This document shows, in pieces, positions 50,204-61,988 of a DNA stretch of 64,000 nucleotides. The position numbers were made by a program, and so were the translations under genes. Positions within the stretch are counted from its first letter, which is position 1; the number at the start of each line of letters is the position of its first letter. Below the pieces are notes generated by a model. It saw nothing but the letters and a program-made list of their open reading frames with translations. It was not told the origin of the DNA and did not search any database. Origin of the DNA: Acanthochlamys bracteata (Eukaryota; Streptophyta; Magnoliopsida; Pandanales; Velloziaceae); contig CM034130.1 in the NCBI GenBank assembly GCA_019914995.1, forward strand, positions 6,014,001-6,078,000, written 5' to 3'.

Positions 50204-50623
50204 ATGAGTCGTCGTGGAGGAGCTAAGTTTCCGAGACTTGATCTCAGGCTCAATTTGTCACCGCCGCCGCAGCCGGCGCAGTTTCATCATCATCAGCAGC
50301 AGCGGAACCAGCAGCAGCAGCAGCAAGAGGAGGAGAGGCAGAGAGCACTCATGTACTCTAACAACATGATCAACAACAACAACAATAACAACGTGAATAA
50401 CTCGCCACCGCGGAACTCTTCTTCGTCTGCAAGCTCATGCCTTTCATCCGAGAACGAACAGAGGAGCCCTGAGGCGGCGACGATGCTGCTTGCTGGTTGC
50501 AGTAACTGTATGATGTATGTGATGTGCACTGCTGAAGACTCTCGTTGTCCCAAGTGTTACAGCACTGTTCTTATTGAATTCGGCAACAACACCAGCAAGA
50601 GGAAGAACAGGAAAGGGCACTGA
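50204..50623 (+). CDS. GIR1/GIR2-like EAR-motif repressor with C-terminal CxxC pairs
   Basis: Single-exon protein of 139 residues. The N-terminus MSRRGGAKFPRLDLRLNLSP contains an EAR motif (LDLRLNL, residues 12-18) that recruits TOPLESS-type corepressors. The C-terminus has two Cys pairs, C99-x2-C102 and C115-x2-C118 (GCSNCMMYVMCTAEDSRCPK), a zinc-ribbon-like fold typical of the family. A basic tail (SKRKNRKGH) follows. The middle holds Gln runs (residues about 29-45) and an Asn run (about 57-67) encoded by CAG and AAC repeats, longer than in Arabidopsis GIR1 as I recall it. In Arabidopsis, GIR1 and GIR2 bind GLABRA2 and repress root-hair genes. Start context GATATGAGTCG; stop TGA at 50621. 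Confidence 0.92.
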   Translation: MSRRGGAKFPRLDLRLNLSPPPQPAQFHHHQQQRNQQQQQQEEERQRALMYSNNMINNNNNNNVNNSPPRNSSSSASSCLSSENEQRSPEAATMLLAGCSNCMMYVMCTAEDSRCPKCYSTVLIEFGNNTSKRKNRKGH

Positions 50624-53480
50624 TCAAGAACAGTTCTGTGATTCTGCAATGCAATTGAGTCTTTCTGTTCATCATCATTTAGGTTCTATCATGCTAAGTT
50701 GATCATTAGGAATTTTCTCTTCTTCTTCTAGCTTGTTTCTCTGAAAATCTTTGTTAGGTAGCTGACGCATCCATCCATCCATCTCATATAGATATAGATA
50801 TCCTTTGTGACTTAGAAACCGAAAAAAAAAACGGTTAGAGAAAATTCTCAAAGGATTTCATTGAATTCCAATAGCATAATTGTCTGTTCTTTATTTCTCA
50901 GTTAATATGGTTCTCGAGAGTGTGAAAAACAGGAAATACACGGAGGAGAAAAGGAAGAAGAAGAAGCAGAGAGAGTTCTTCGTCTTGAAAAAGTGTTTGA
51001 ATAAATAATAAATGGTGATTAAAATTAAGAAAAGAAAATTCGAGCGGTAGAAAAAAGAATAAGTTAAATTAATGGAAGAGAGTAATTAAATTGGGACGGT
51101 TGAGAATAATGAAGAGGTATTACGTCAAGAAGATGATATACATACATATTATATCAGTTTATTTTATTTTATTTTTTCAACCTTCGTTCACATCATACTT
51201 AAAAACTTTTGCTTCAAACAAAGCCTCAATCTCACGCTCACTCCCTTTGAATAAATTAATGATGAAAAGAGTTTGTTCAAATGCTGTCATGCTCTTGCTA
51301 CTACTCTTCTTCCTCTGCTATAAATTAACTTGCCAAAGTTCCAATTAATCAACTAATTTTCTTTAATTATTTGACATGAACAACTATGAGCATTAGAGAC
51401 CGAGACTGAGGACATTTGGGATTGCTTATAAGTGCTTATTTTATTTTCTTTTAATTTTTTATTTTTAAAAGTTTTTTGTACAGTACTATAAATTTCTTTT
51501 AAATATATATATATATTTTATGTCATAAAATTATTATATATTTTTTGTATAATTTTCTTTAAATTAAAAATAAAAAGTTCAGTTTTAGAATTCTTTAAAA
51601 CTTTTTAATAAAAAATAATTTATTTTAAACAATCCAAAATAACCCTGACTACTAAGTATAGATGTTGGAGGACCAAAGCATTCCTTTCCAAGTTCCACTT
51701 GCACTAAAAAATTATGCTGCTCGTCTTAGAAAGGGCAAAATCATTTCGGATACGGTTGCAAGAATACCTTATATAAAATTAAGGAAGGTAAACGTCTAAA
51801 CGACACTTCAAAATTTGTTCATGATTTCCACAAACAGTTAAACAGAGTGATAACTAAGCCCGAAAGAACATCACCGGAAATATAAAAAGAAATTAACTCA
51901 GGTTACGAAGGAGAAGAGATGAAAAGCAGAAAAAAGATCTACGCATTAAGCACGATGGATAAGAGAAAAGCAATACTAAAACAAATACATCATGTTTTGG
52001 GCAAGATGAAAGCAACAACAGTCTGCAGCCAACTTGCCCGTTAAAGTACAATGCTTCCCAGTTTTCTTAACTATATATGTTCAACTAGAGACTCTTGAAA
52101 AACAATTTTATTGTCTTGTTGGATACAACAAACCCGGCCAGAAATATAGATACAGATAAATCTCAAGAGAAAGCTTCCATAAAATGCGCAGTTGCTGCGT
52201 CTTCTCACTATCATGGCAGAAATAAGTCAAGCTATCCATGACGTACAGATTATCATGGTTGATATATACCTTCATGAAGCATCCCTCCCAGCAGGCCCCA
52301 CAAAATTGCTGCTGCTACTGCTTGGAAAGTCAATAGTCGTAATGAGCACAATCTCTCATGTCCTCCTTTCAGATGCACCAGCAACAGCTCAACTTAAAAT
52401 TTGGAAAGTAGTGGACAAATTTGGAGTAAAATGAATAACAAACTAGGTACTAGATTGGTACTATGATACACAGTATCCATGACAGTAACCTAGTAGGATA
52501 CTCGATACTTCTGAAGAAGGTTCATGAAAAGGGCTAAAGTTGAAGCTCAGCTTATTTCCCATCATTGGTTACGTTCCATATTTCTACCTTGTTATAGACT
52601 TGCTTGAAAAATGAATCAATAACTCCATACAAAAACATGTGATTGGCAACCATATACCGCACCTGCTGTTTATGTAACAGCTATTGAAATGCATTTGTGC
52701 TCCTTTGAAGTTGTGCTCCACTTTAATTTGTTAACCCTACTTTTGATGAGGTTCATTGAGTTGGGGGGGTGAAGCTTCTCACAAACAAGTAACACAAAAT
52801 TGAACACTAATGATCTGTAAGGGAAATTCTCCACTATAGTGGGCGAAGGGAGATGCTTCTCCTAAAACAAGTACAAGCTGAGAACCAGTTTCTATAATAA
52901 GGGAACACATTGGTGCAAAAGTTAGGTCCACTTTCACAAACTTTTGATACTCAAAAAGGAGATGCAAATCACGGAATCTAGATACCAAACCAAAGAATCA
53001 AATCGAGTTAAAAAGGAGAGAGAGGAATACTAGAAGGTAAATGCAGCTAACGTGCTACACCTGCAAGATCGAGTTGTGCTTCACCAAATTGCTGAAGTCA
53101 GATCTCAAAAACAACATATATACATCTTCATTGACAAAGATATAAGTCCCCTCATGTTGGCACATTTTATTAGCAGCTTCTTTGGTGAAGTAAGAATACA
53201 TAGTATGATGTCCTCTAGTTATATAACACGCAGCATCGTGCATTGAGTTCCTTTTAACGAAAAAGAAAGATGAGTATTGCCATTGGTAAATGGTTCAGCA
53301 GATAACACAGAAAAACTAACACCACAAGAAATAAATAGATGAGTGTAATACTCAAAACACAATTTCAACATATTACCATATCAACAACTTCATTAAAAGA
53401 TGCAACAAATATTAAACTCTTGGTAAGTATCAGATAAGGCTAAAGTGTACTTACCTGGTCAATCAGACATTAGAATCTTC
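50624..53480. other. Intergenic between the GIR-like gene and the SR-like pseudogene
   Basis: Begins with the GIR 3' UTR. About 51410-51650 is an AT-rich stretch with GGGATTGCTTATAAGTGCTT at its left and AAACAATCCAAAATAACCC at its right, weakly inverted, so possibly another MITE. The right part may contain 3' remains of the SR-like gene. No intact gene was seen. Confidence 0.4.
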
Positions 53481-53489
53481 TAGTAGTTT

Positions 53490-55542
53490 TCAATTGATAT
53501 AAGCAAAACTTTGGTAAAAGAGACCAGCACCTTTGAATTTTCCCTCCAATTCACCACAAAAAATAGCACCAAGAATTAAGCACCCTGGACTAATGGCCTC
53601 TATCAGATTATTCCCAGCCACTGCTACCCCTAATATACTTGTCAACAATGCCAAACTCCTTGTTTTGTTCAAGACGTCAAACAAACTCTCTGTAGTAATT
53701 GGACCCTTTTTCAGGCGATGATAATAGATGATTTCCCATGGCCACAGAGTGCAGCGCCAAAATATCCTTCCACAGATATTCGTGAACCAACTTTAGCAGG
53801 CGCATCCAAGCCATAGTGTCTCAAGTCAAGCACTTCTTGAGTTGTCATTCTTGTAGAACTGCTCTTCTCAATACCAGCATCAGCCTCAGGATGCGATTCA
53901 ATAGGAACAGTTCCAACAGTCACTAGTTGGCAATTAGTAGATAGTTCACAAGCAGAAACAGTAGCCTCTGCAGTATGATGGTATAAGTCACCTTCTTTAC
54001 ATGGAGATTCTTCTGCAACATCACCATTACTCAGCTGATGTTCATGTTTGTTAGTTTCACAGACAACCATTGTCGAGGTAGATACATCTCTGCCTTGGAT
54101 GTTTATTGGCTCAGAGCTTCCTGATTTACCAATCAGAAATTCACTGGATCCACTAGCTGCATGTTCCAGTTTGTCCTCTGGATTTTTGCAGACAGGATCT
54201 TTGATGGGGGCATTTCCAGGAGAAGTTGGCATCTTCATATCCAAAGAAACAGACAGCGATATGGGCATTGGAGAACTTGACCGTGATCTAGAAGCCAAGG
54301 ACCTAGATGAGGATGACATTGCAGCAGACTTTGAACTTAAAGATACTGAGCACGGACGTGAAGATCCTGACCTTGGGAGAGATTGGGACCTTCTACGAGA
54401 TCTAGATCTTAATGACCACGATCATGAATGGGAGCTCATTTTAGACGAATTAGAAGATCGTGGTGATGAGCGAGATCTTTCTTTCTTTTCTTCTGCATTC
54501 TTTTTGTGGTTCCAACTTCCAGGTTGTGTACCCTTTCACGAGGTTCTTCTCTAAGTTTCCGCCTATGTTTTCCCTTTCTTTATGGACAAGTTCCAGCTTT
54601 AGTAATCACTTTTCTAACCTTCATAGATTCTCTCCTACTCCTTATAGGACACTTTGGTACCAACATCTCCAGATGAACTAGGCCTCCTGATGAATCAGGT
54701 CGATGCCTCTTCAACCTTCCATCACCCCTGACTTGGGAAACCTCTTATCGCTATTACGATAAAACTTGGCAAATTTCTGTTTTCTAGAACCTCATTGCGG
54801 GCAATTGCGTGCAATGTGACCAAGTAGTTCACATCGATAACCTGTTAGCTGTGATTTTGATTTGTCATGGTTATCATCAGCTTCATCACTAGAACACTCT
54901 CTTAATCTTTTCTCTGTTGACTTCTCACGATCAGATGCACTAGTATCTCTCCCTCTGTAACCGGTGGTCAGGTTCATATCGATCAAGGTCTGCACCATTC
55001 TCCATTCTCTGGTCAACTGAATCATCAGCAGGTTCACCCCATCTACCATTTTCCATTGGACATCGTTCGACATTAGCAGATTCACCTAGCACATGCTCAT
55101 TAAATTGTCTTCCTCTCTCTTCCTCAAGATCATCAGTACCGTCAAAGGATGCTCTTTAAAGTTCATTCTCCATGTAATGAAGTTCACGTCTTGCACTTTG
55201 AACATGTGAAGCACCTGCATACAGTTGAGAAAACCTACCACCAAATCTATCATCGTCTGCTTGGAAGTTTCTTCCAAGGTATGACTCACGAAACCTCATG
55301 GACCTGAAGGCTTTTGAAAACCATCTAGGTTGTTTGTTCGACCAACTGAGGGATATTTGTTCCCTACCAACAACTTTGCCTCGTAAGGATCTAAGAGCTC
55401 TTTCTGCATCTGCTGGAACTTCATAAACAGGAAACCCATAACCATCTTTAAGCCATACAGTACATTGTCCGAACCTCCGGAAATCACGTTCAAGTTCTTC
55501 ACGTCTAGCATAACAGGACAGATATCCGACATACAAAGACAT
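53490..55542 (-). pseudogene. SR-like RNA-binding protein gene (RRM, CCHC, RS), disrupted
   Basis: The minus-strand ATG at 55542 follows an acceptor (GTTCAG). From there 128 codons stay open and encode a full RRM (SLYVGYLSCYARREELERDF, KDGYGFPVYE, then QISLSWSN). A TAA at 55156-55158 interrupts; the same frame continues 60-odd codons (ENGRWGEPADDSVDQRMENG) to a TAG. A shifted frame then gives a CCHC knuckle lacking its first Cys (GYRCELLGHIARNCPQ). The RS region (SRSRRRSQSLPRSGSS) comes next, followed by an open 202-codon tail at 54319-53711. Farther on, 53710-53490 keeps LKKGPIT-like sequence in broken frames. The layout is that of plant SR-like splicing proteins. The damage suggests a young pseudogene, unless sequence errors are involved. 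Confidence 0.7.
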
Positions 55543-56706
55543 CTGAACAAACTCATTGATTGAATACATAATAATACTGTTAAAAACTGGAAGATTTGAT
55601 TAAAAAGTCCAGAGGTTACTAGACACAAACTGTTTTTACAAAAATGACAATGCATAACTAAGCATTGACAACCACTATGGCAAACATACAACAACAACAA
55701 CAACTATGGAGCATACAAGCAGAAAAAATAAATAAAATTTAAGAACAGGCTGTCCCTAACGTAATTAAGGTGTGCCGTGCTTCCCAGCCTTTTCATTGAT
55801 CCAATATCAGGCAGTCTGTTATTAAAACTTCACTTCTTAAAGGAAGCCCACACACTTTTTTACTACGTTGTTTCACTCTAAGGGGTATTCGACATCAAAT
55901 CACATATCCTATCCTTAGACCAACTAAAGTTATGAAAAGGTCATGTATCTTCCAATTGAAAGTATGCTCTGGCACACCATACTCATCTTGATGAATGCCA
56001 TGCTTTACTTACTCTCAACAAAGAAGCCATGCATGTATTCCGAGAGAAGAATACACATTGTTAAAAATAGATAAAACTTCATATGGAGATCACATTCACA
56101 AGTAGATTGTACTTCTGATTTCTAGTCAGAACACATAAATGGGCGTCATATCTCTACGCCCAAACTTAAAACATTATGCTAATCCATGAAAATGACAAGA
56201 GATGTATAAATAAAAATCACACAAGTTTAGCTAAAAATCACACAAGTTAAGCTCATTAACAGAACAACCCACCATGAGAAAATAATGATTCAGTCATACC
56301 ATCAAAGCAAAATCTTAGTCACATAATCTCTATTACTTCCAAAATGTTAAGAAAAACGAACTAGCTATAAGCGGATGCAAAATCAGATAGAAATAAAAAC
56401 CTATGTATTTCACAACTCAACTCCTTTCGTCCAGATTAAATAGATATCCTATGTCAACAAAAGGACCTTTCAAATTTCTATATCAATTTTGTAAAACCCT
56501 ATAACTCAAAAAATAAATTTTAAAAATATATGCAAAACCCTAAACCCACTCAATACCATCTCAGACCTAGCGATCCATAAGGGAAATTAAACAGCCAAAA
56601 AAATTTTTTGATTTAATGAGAGAAATAATAATCGGGTAAACAACCGATTGTACAAAATGGAAAATGAAAGAACAGAAGGAAAGATTGAAGAACGAGCTCT
56701 GGTTAC

Positions 56707-56800
56707 CTGATTTGGATTGGATTGATCAACTGATTCGAACAGATGAATAAAAAGAACAGTGCAGAGGAGAGGAATCTGAAATGTGTTTAATATGAAATTT
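56707..56800 (-). other. Probable noncoding first exon of the SR-like gene
   Basis: On the minus strand, AATCCAAATCAG|GTAACC gives a donor at 56707/56706, pairing with the acceptor just before the ATG at 55542. The resulting intron is 55546-56706 or very close to it. The upstream limit is a guess. Confidence 0.4.
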
Positions 56801-57481
56801 CAAGCTCGATTAATTAATTAAAAGTAAAATGAAATCTTTAGTAGGTCAAAAGAAAGTCGTTAGTGCTATTTGTTACCGTATGCTCTTTTGAATTAGAAAT
56901 AAGTTTACTAAAAATATATTTTTTGAAATAATCTTTTTATTTTTTCATAAAAGAGACAAATATGAAGTGCTTTTTAATTATTTTTGTACTGTTAAAAATA
57001 AATTAAAAATAACTTTCAGTGAAAATAAAAAATTATAACATTAAAAAGAACACAACTTCAATTATTTACACTACGTATTACCGTGCGTTGCACAGGTAGC
57101 TATTTAATTTTTTTCAGTAATAAGATATTTAATCGTTTATATGATTAAACTTCAATAGTACGTGGATCATTAGTATTGGTTTACATAATTTGGTAATTAT
57201 GTCTAATCTATATAAAATTTCAATTTGTCTTAATCACTCATTTACTATTGCAATGTTATAGTCTATCATTATTATTTTTTGTCTTGATACATTTTCGTTC
57301 TGTTAAAATTTCAATTTTATCTTTTTCTTGATTTTATTTTGGACAGCATATACTTGTCATTATCTTTTGCTTATAGTAGTTTTTCGCTTACAATAATGTT
57401 TTTCGATTTCTTTTAATTTTTTACTATTATCAAGTCATTTTCTTGCCTCTCACTTTTGAAATCAACCCTACAACAAATATC

Positions 57482-58027
57482 TAGAAGTGGCAATTTTCAA
57501 TCCGATCAAAATTGATCCGAATAAGTTAGATTCCGATCAATTATTAGTCGAGATCAATTATTAGCGATCTGAGAATGATCCAAAAATTTAAACGAGATCA
57601 GATTGGATTTGGGTTGACCTGAAATTGACATGTTTCATCCGTTTAATTATTTATATAGTATATATTATTTAATAATTAAAAAATAATAGCAAAAATTTTA
57701 AATTTAATTTGTATATATATATTTTTTAACTTATCTTAATTTAACTAATTTTTATTTAATTTATAAATTTATCAAAATTAATATTTTTATTTTTAGATAT
57801 ATCAGATTAATAATTTTAATATATTATTATTAGAAACTAATATTATAATTTTATTTAATAAATTTTAATTATTAAATGAGTCGATCCGAATTTAACCTAA
57901 TTATTAAATAGGTTGGACTATGGTTGGTCATTTTGATCCGTATAAATAAATGGGTCGGATTAGAGTTAAATCGATTATTATATGGATCAATCCGGAATCG
58001 ACTCAGGAATCCGAATTGCCACCCCTA
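57482..58027. mobile_element. Degenerate hAT-like element A
   Basis: Left end TAGAAGTGGCAATTTTCAAT and right end (reverse complement) TAGGGGTGGCAATTCGGATT are inverted repeats. The flanks CAAATATC (57474-57481) and TAAATATT (58028-58035) agree at 6 of 8 positions, consistent with an old 8-bp target duplication. The interior is rich in GATCC/GGATC words. No transposase. Confidence 0.6.
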
Positions 58028-58208
58028 TAAATATTACTATAATTCAAATATAGAGTATCTACTTTTTCTTAAAGCTTGTTTGAGATTTCTTTTACAAAAT
58101 AATTATTAAAATAAAAAATTATTTTTAAGTAAGAAATTTATTTATAAGTGTGTTTAGATAAACAAAACTTTTATTTTTAAAATAAATTGATGATATGTAA
58201 AAAAAAAC

Positions 58209-59773
58209 TATAGTTGTCAGACTCGGACGGAATCGTCCGAATCGACCTGGCAATCGTCGACCCGGAAGATAAATCGGTCGGATTATGCAAAAAAATTGTA
58301 CGTATAATCGATCCGTTTGACTTATTTGACCCGCTTTAATCCGGTCGACCCGTCTGTCCGAATCAAACCGAGTTGAATGAAATTTAAAAAATTTTAAATT
58401 GATGATATATTTTATACAAATATAATTATCAAAAGTTCTATATTAAAAAAATATGTAATTTAGATTTTACATTTAGATGTGATTATGCAAAAACACAGTT
58501 GGTTATGTTCATTTATAAATATCAATTATTAGTGATTTTTTAATTTTTATATTATAAAAACTCAAATATGTATACCCAAAAAGGTTAGTTGTCTCTTTTA
58601 TGATTTATCTGTTTTTATGATTTTGTCTTTTCCTAATCACCTAAATTATTTAAATAATTTTTTATTATAAATTTTTGCTGTTATTATTGTTGTTGTTAGT
58701 GGTGATGGTAATGTTGTTGTTGGTGATGATGGTAATGCCATGGTGGCAATACTTCAATTTTCGCTATGATCATAGTTGCTAAAATCTTACGATTTTATAA
58801 TTTTACATTAACAAATCAATCCTATTTGATACAAAATCTCAATCTTACTTCCAACTCATAAGATCCCGATTTTAATATTAAATTCTTAACATTCCGATTT
58901 TATTTGCGATCTTACGATTTTAGCTTATATGAAAATTTCATGAATCAAAAGAGCTCTCGAGGATTTTGAACGAAACTGAAATAGTTAGAAAAGATCTGTC
59001 GTTCATTGTAGATATAACTATATTCTCTTTACAGATTCTGTAAATGGTTTGTTATGGCAGCAAAATATTATTCTATATGGTGGTGTTTTAGATGGTTTTT
59101 TTTTCTTTGTTTTGAGATGCTAAATACGATTATTTGACGCCTAATTGATTGATTATGTAAGGGATTGAATTTTCTAGATTTAGGTACAACTATATAAGTG
59201 TTCATTTATAAAATAATGACATAATCTGTAAGAGATTAGATAATGAGCTGTATGAAATATAAGAAATTATTAATGATATAGTTTATTTGAACCACAAATA
59301 TAAATATTATTAATTTAGTATAATAAGATAAAATATAAGAAAAATTATATTTTGAATTTTTAATAATTTTAATAAGTACTATATAAAATTTTGAAAGTAT
59401 TAAACAATTTAAAAAAATATATCGATAAGTAAGATCTTATGATCTTACTTAAAATTCCAGTTTTACGAACCTACGCAAGCGAAACGATTCTACATAAATT
59501 TTCGATCTTGACAATCTTAGTTGTGATTGTTGTTGCTGTTGTTGGTGGTGATATCATCGTGGCAATAGATTTCTCACTGTGATTATTATTATTGTTAGTC
59601 GGAAACAATTAGATTTATTGTTGTGATTGTTGTTATTGGTCGAAAGATAATGTCGATGATGCAGTCTTCTCGCTTATGTCGACGTTTTAATATTATTGAC
59701 CCAACGGGTCAATCCGGAAACTGTGATCCGGATAGTTTTTTGTTCGACGTCCGGTTCGGTTCTCAAAAATATG
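58209..59773. mobile_element. hAT-like element B, carrying a nested element
   Basis: Flanked by AAAAAAAC at 58201-58208 and 59774-59781. Left end TATAGTTGTCAGACTCGGAC and right end (reverse complement) CATATTTTTGAGAACCGAAC are imperfect inverted repeats, with CGG/TCCG-rich subterminal sequence on both sides. The left end belongs to the same family as the element at 47210. The duplicated target is low-complexity, so the match is less decisive than at 47202. Element C lies inside. Confidence 0.55.
58771..59519. mobile_element. hAT-like element C nested in element B
   Basis: Left end CATAGTTGCTAAAATCTTAC and right end (reverse complement) TAAGATTGTCAAGATCGAAA are weakly inverted around a TTGYYAARATC core. 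Flanks GCTATGAT (58763-58770) and GTTGTGAT (59520-59527) agree at 6 of 8 positions. Internal AT-rich sequence repeats TTACGATTTTA words. Confidence 0.45.
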
Positions 59774-60149
59774 AAAAAAACTACTTAAAGCTAAAAAAGA
59801 ATAAAGATAATTGAATTACCTTTTAATATATAATAGATAATATATGTTAAATTTATAAATTAGTTTTATATATATTACTTTTCTTAATTTAACATATTTT
59901 TTCAAATATATTTAATTTTTCAAATACCTTATTTAATAAATATTTTGAAATTAATTTTAATTCTAATTATTATTAATCTGTTGAGGTCGAACATGAGCAA
60001 ACTTTTCTAAAAGGGCAATTTTTTCCAAAATTTTTAAAACACGCACGTCATTTTTTAAATTATTGATAATAATAAGATCAGTTTATATCACCATGCCATT
60101 ACAAATAAACGATTTTATTCCGGTAAGTACTTAGATATTTTTAAGACAT

Positions 60150-60365
60150 CATTTGGCGGTCCGTTTGAAAAACGTTTCATTCTAGTTTTTATTTTATATT
60201 TTTAATAATTTTTTTTGAAATATTAATAAATTTTATTTAAAATTTTATTAAAATATATAAAATTATATGTTATATAATTTTATTATTTTTTTAGTTAAAA
60301 TTTTAATTTATTTTAAAAAATTTTAAAAATATTTTTATTTTATAAATACTATCAAACGTCCCTTC
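60150..60365. repeat. AT-rich MITE-like repeat with CGTTTGA ends
   Basis: The left side reads GGTCCGTTTGAAAAACG and the right side (reverse complement) GGGACGTTTGATAGTATT. The core is almost entirely A/T. It resembles the other GCGTTTG-ended repeats in texture but differs in sequence. Confidence 0.4.
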
Positions 60366-61988
60366 TAAGTAAGCCACAATAAGCAGCTTATAGCACTTCA
60401 CTCAAAGCCACAATACTATCATATTGTCGGAAGCTAGCTATTCCAAACTATCCCTAAATCAAAGTGTAAGAAAAAACTTTTGCGATACTCTCCTCCAAAA
60501 GGTAAAATGGTTGCAGTTAAGAAAACTGCTTTTATTTGGAGTGATCAAATTAAATTATGTTTACGTGAATGTTATCTGACCGTTTGGTTTCTCTAGAGAA
60601 TAAACTCCATTGCTATAGATAGGAGCAATTAGAACCTGATGGAAGTAGTTTCAACATCTCTTCTATCCGGTACAAGATATATATGTAAGAGAATACATGC
60701 AACCTTGAAGGTACATGTGCGTACATAATAGTCAAAATAAATTCGTCAGATTTTTAAATCTAATATTCATGATTAGATTTAAGAGGCCATAAGTTTAAAA
60801 TATATTGAAAAAATTTTAGTTCAATTGAAATAAAATTAATTTTTATCAAAACTATTGATCAAAATAATATAAAAAATAATATATATTTTTTTATTTTTAT
60901 ATTATTTTGATAAAAAATATCGATAAAAATCGATTAATATTTCGAGTGAATTAAAATTTTGTCAATATATTTACCGACTAATATAAGGAGTGGATCTCTG
61001 CAGCTTTCAATGCAATCCTGGGCCTGCTAGACATTCGGGCGTCTGCTTGGATCTGGAGTCTTGTTTTGTGATGATTGTTGAATGTATGCTTGTTTGAACG
61101 TTTCTATTCCGTTTCTTCTTCTATGATTATGTATTCGTCTTGTTTCCAATATTGTTTTGGATTTGAATTTATAAACATCCGCAACTACTTCTGTACAGCA
61201 AGAAAGCATTACATCAATAATTAACATTTTACATAATCGTTAATTTACAGTAAACAGGAAAAAAAGGAAACAACATGGATTGGAGATCTACTCGTTTAAA
61301 TTAAACTAAGGTATGAAGAGTAGAATAGCAAACTACTGATTCCATTACTCTGATGGAAAGAGTACACCTTTTCCTGCAGCGTTCATTTTGGGCAGGAAAT
61401 CATATGAGCCTGTACATCTTGGAAAGCAAATAAATCAAGGAAGCATTAGCTTGGCTTATTACCTGCAACATAACTCATGTCAACTTCAAGTTGCTCGCAT
61501 GGACAGAGATTCATGAATCTGGCTATCCAGAAACTAGAATATATTAACAATTCGATTCCTACAATGGAGTCCTTCGAATTTTGGTTATCCTGCACGACCA
61601 TAAGTTGTCATGCTCAAAGCCACTGCCTGATAGAAGTATGGCTGGGAGCACGATCAACTACAAAACAATGCCAACAAAAGGATAGTTTAGGACTGGAAAT
61701 ATTAGTCTTCATGGAAAGAGCACATTTGAACAACAGTGAACAAACCATAACCCAAGATAGCCATCGTAAGAGGATAAGGCACTCTTCTGTCCATTCCTGT
61801 CAAATCATTCAGGGTGAGCTCCTCTACATATCTTAAAAAATGTTCTACAGGCTTCCTGTAAAGCAATCATGAGGTTCACACTAATAAGAATTACCATGGT
61901 ATGTACATTGTAGACTTAAACGCATTAGCAGAGAGAATGAGAAAGAGAGGAGAGAGAGACATAACTGCATCCATATGTCAACAACTAC
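60366..61988. other. Intergenic, no gene recognised
   Basis: Moderately AT-rich. A few open frames under 120 codons occur on both strands without motifs. Part may belong to the decayed minus-strand gene that follows. Confidence 0.35.

Noticed and set aside
50293-50553. 86-codon minus-strand frame with Cys and Leu runs
   Set aside because: Antisense of the CAG/AAC repeats in the GIR-like gene.
51091-51348. 85-codon frame ending in a signal-peptide-like stretch (AVMLLLLLFFLCYK)
   Set aside because: The hydrophobic run is followed by only a few residues before the stop and no mature peptide; likely AT-rich chance, though a tiny secreted peptide cannot be excluded.
54048-54554. 168-codon plus-strand frame rich in Asp/Glu/Leu
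   Set aside because: Exact antisense of the RS region of the SR-like gene; Arg/Ser codons read backwards give acidic residues.
59623-59814. 63-codon plus-strand frame
   Set aside because: Overlaps the right end of hAT-like element B and its target duplication; no motif.
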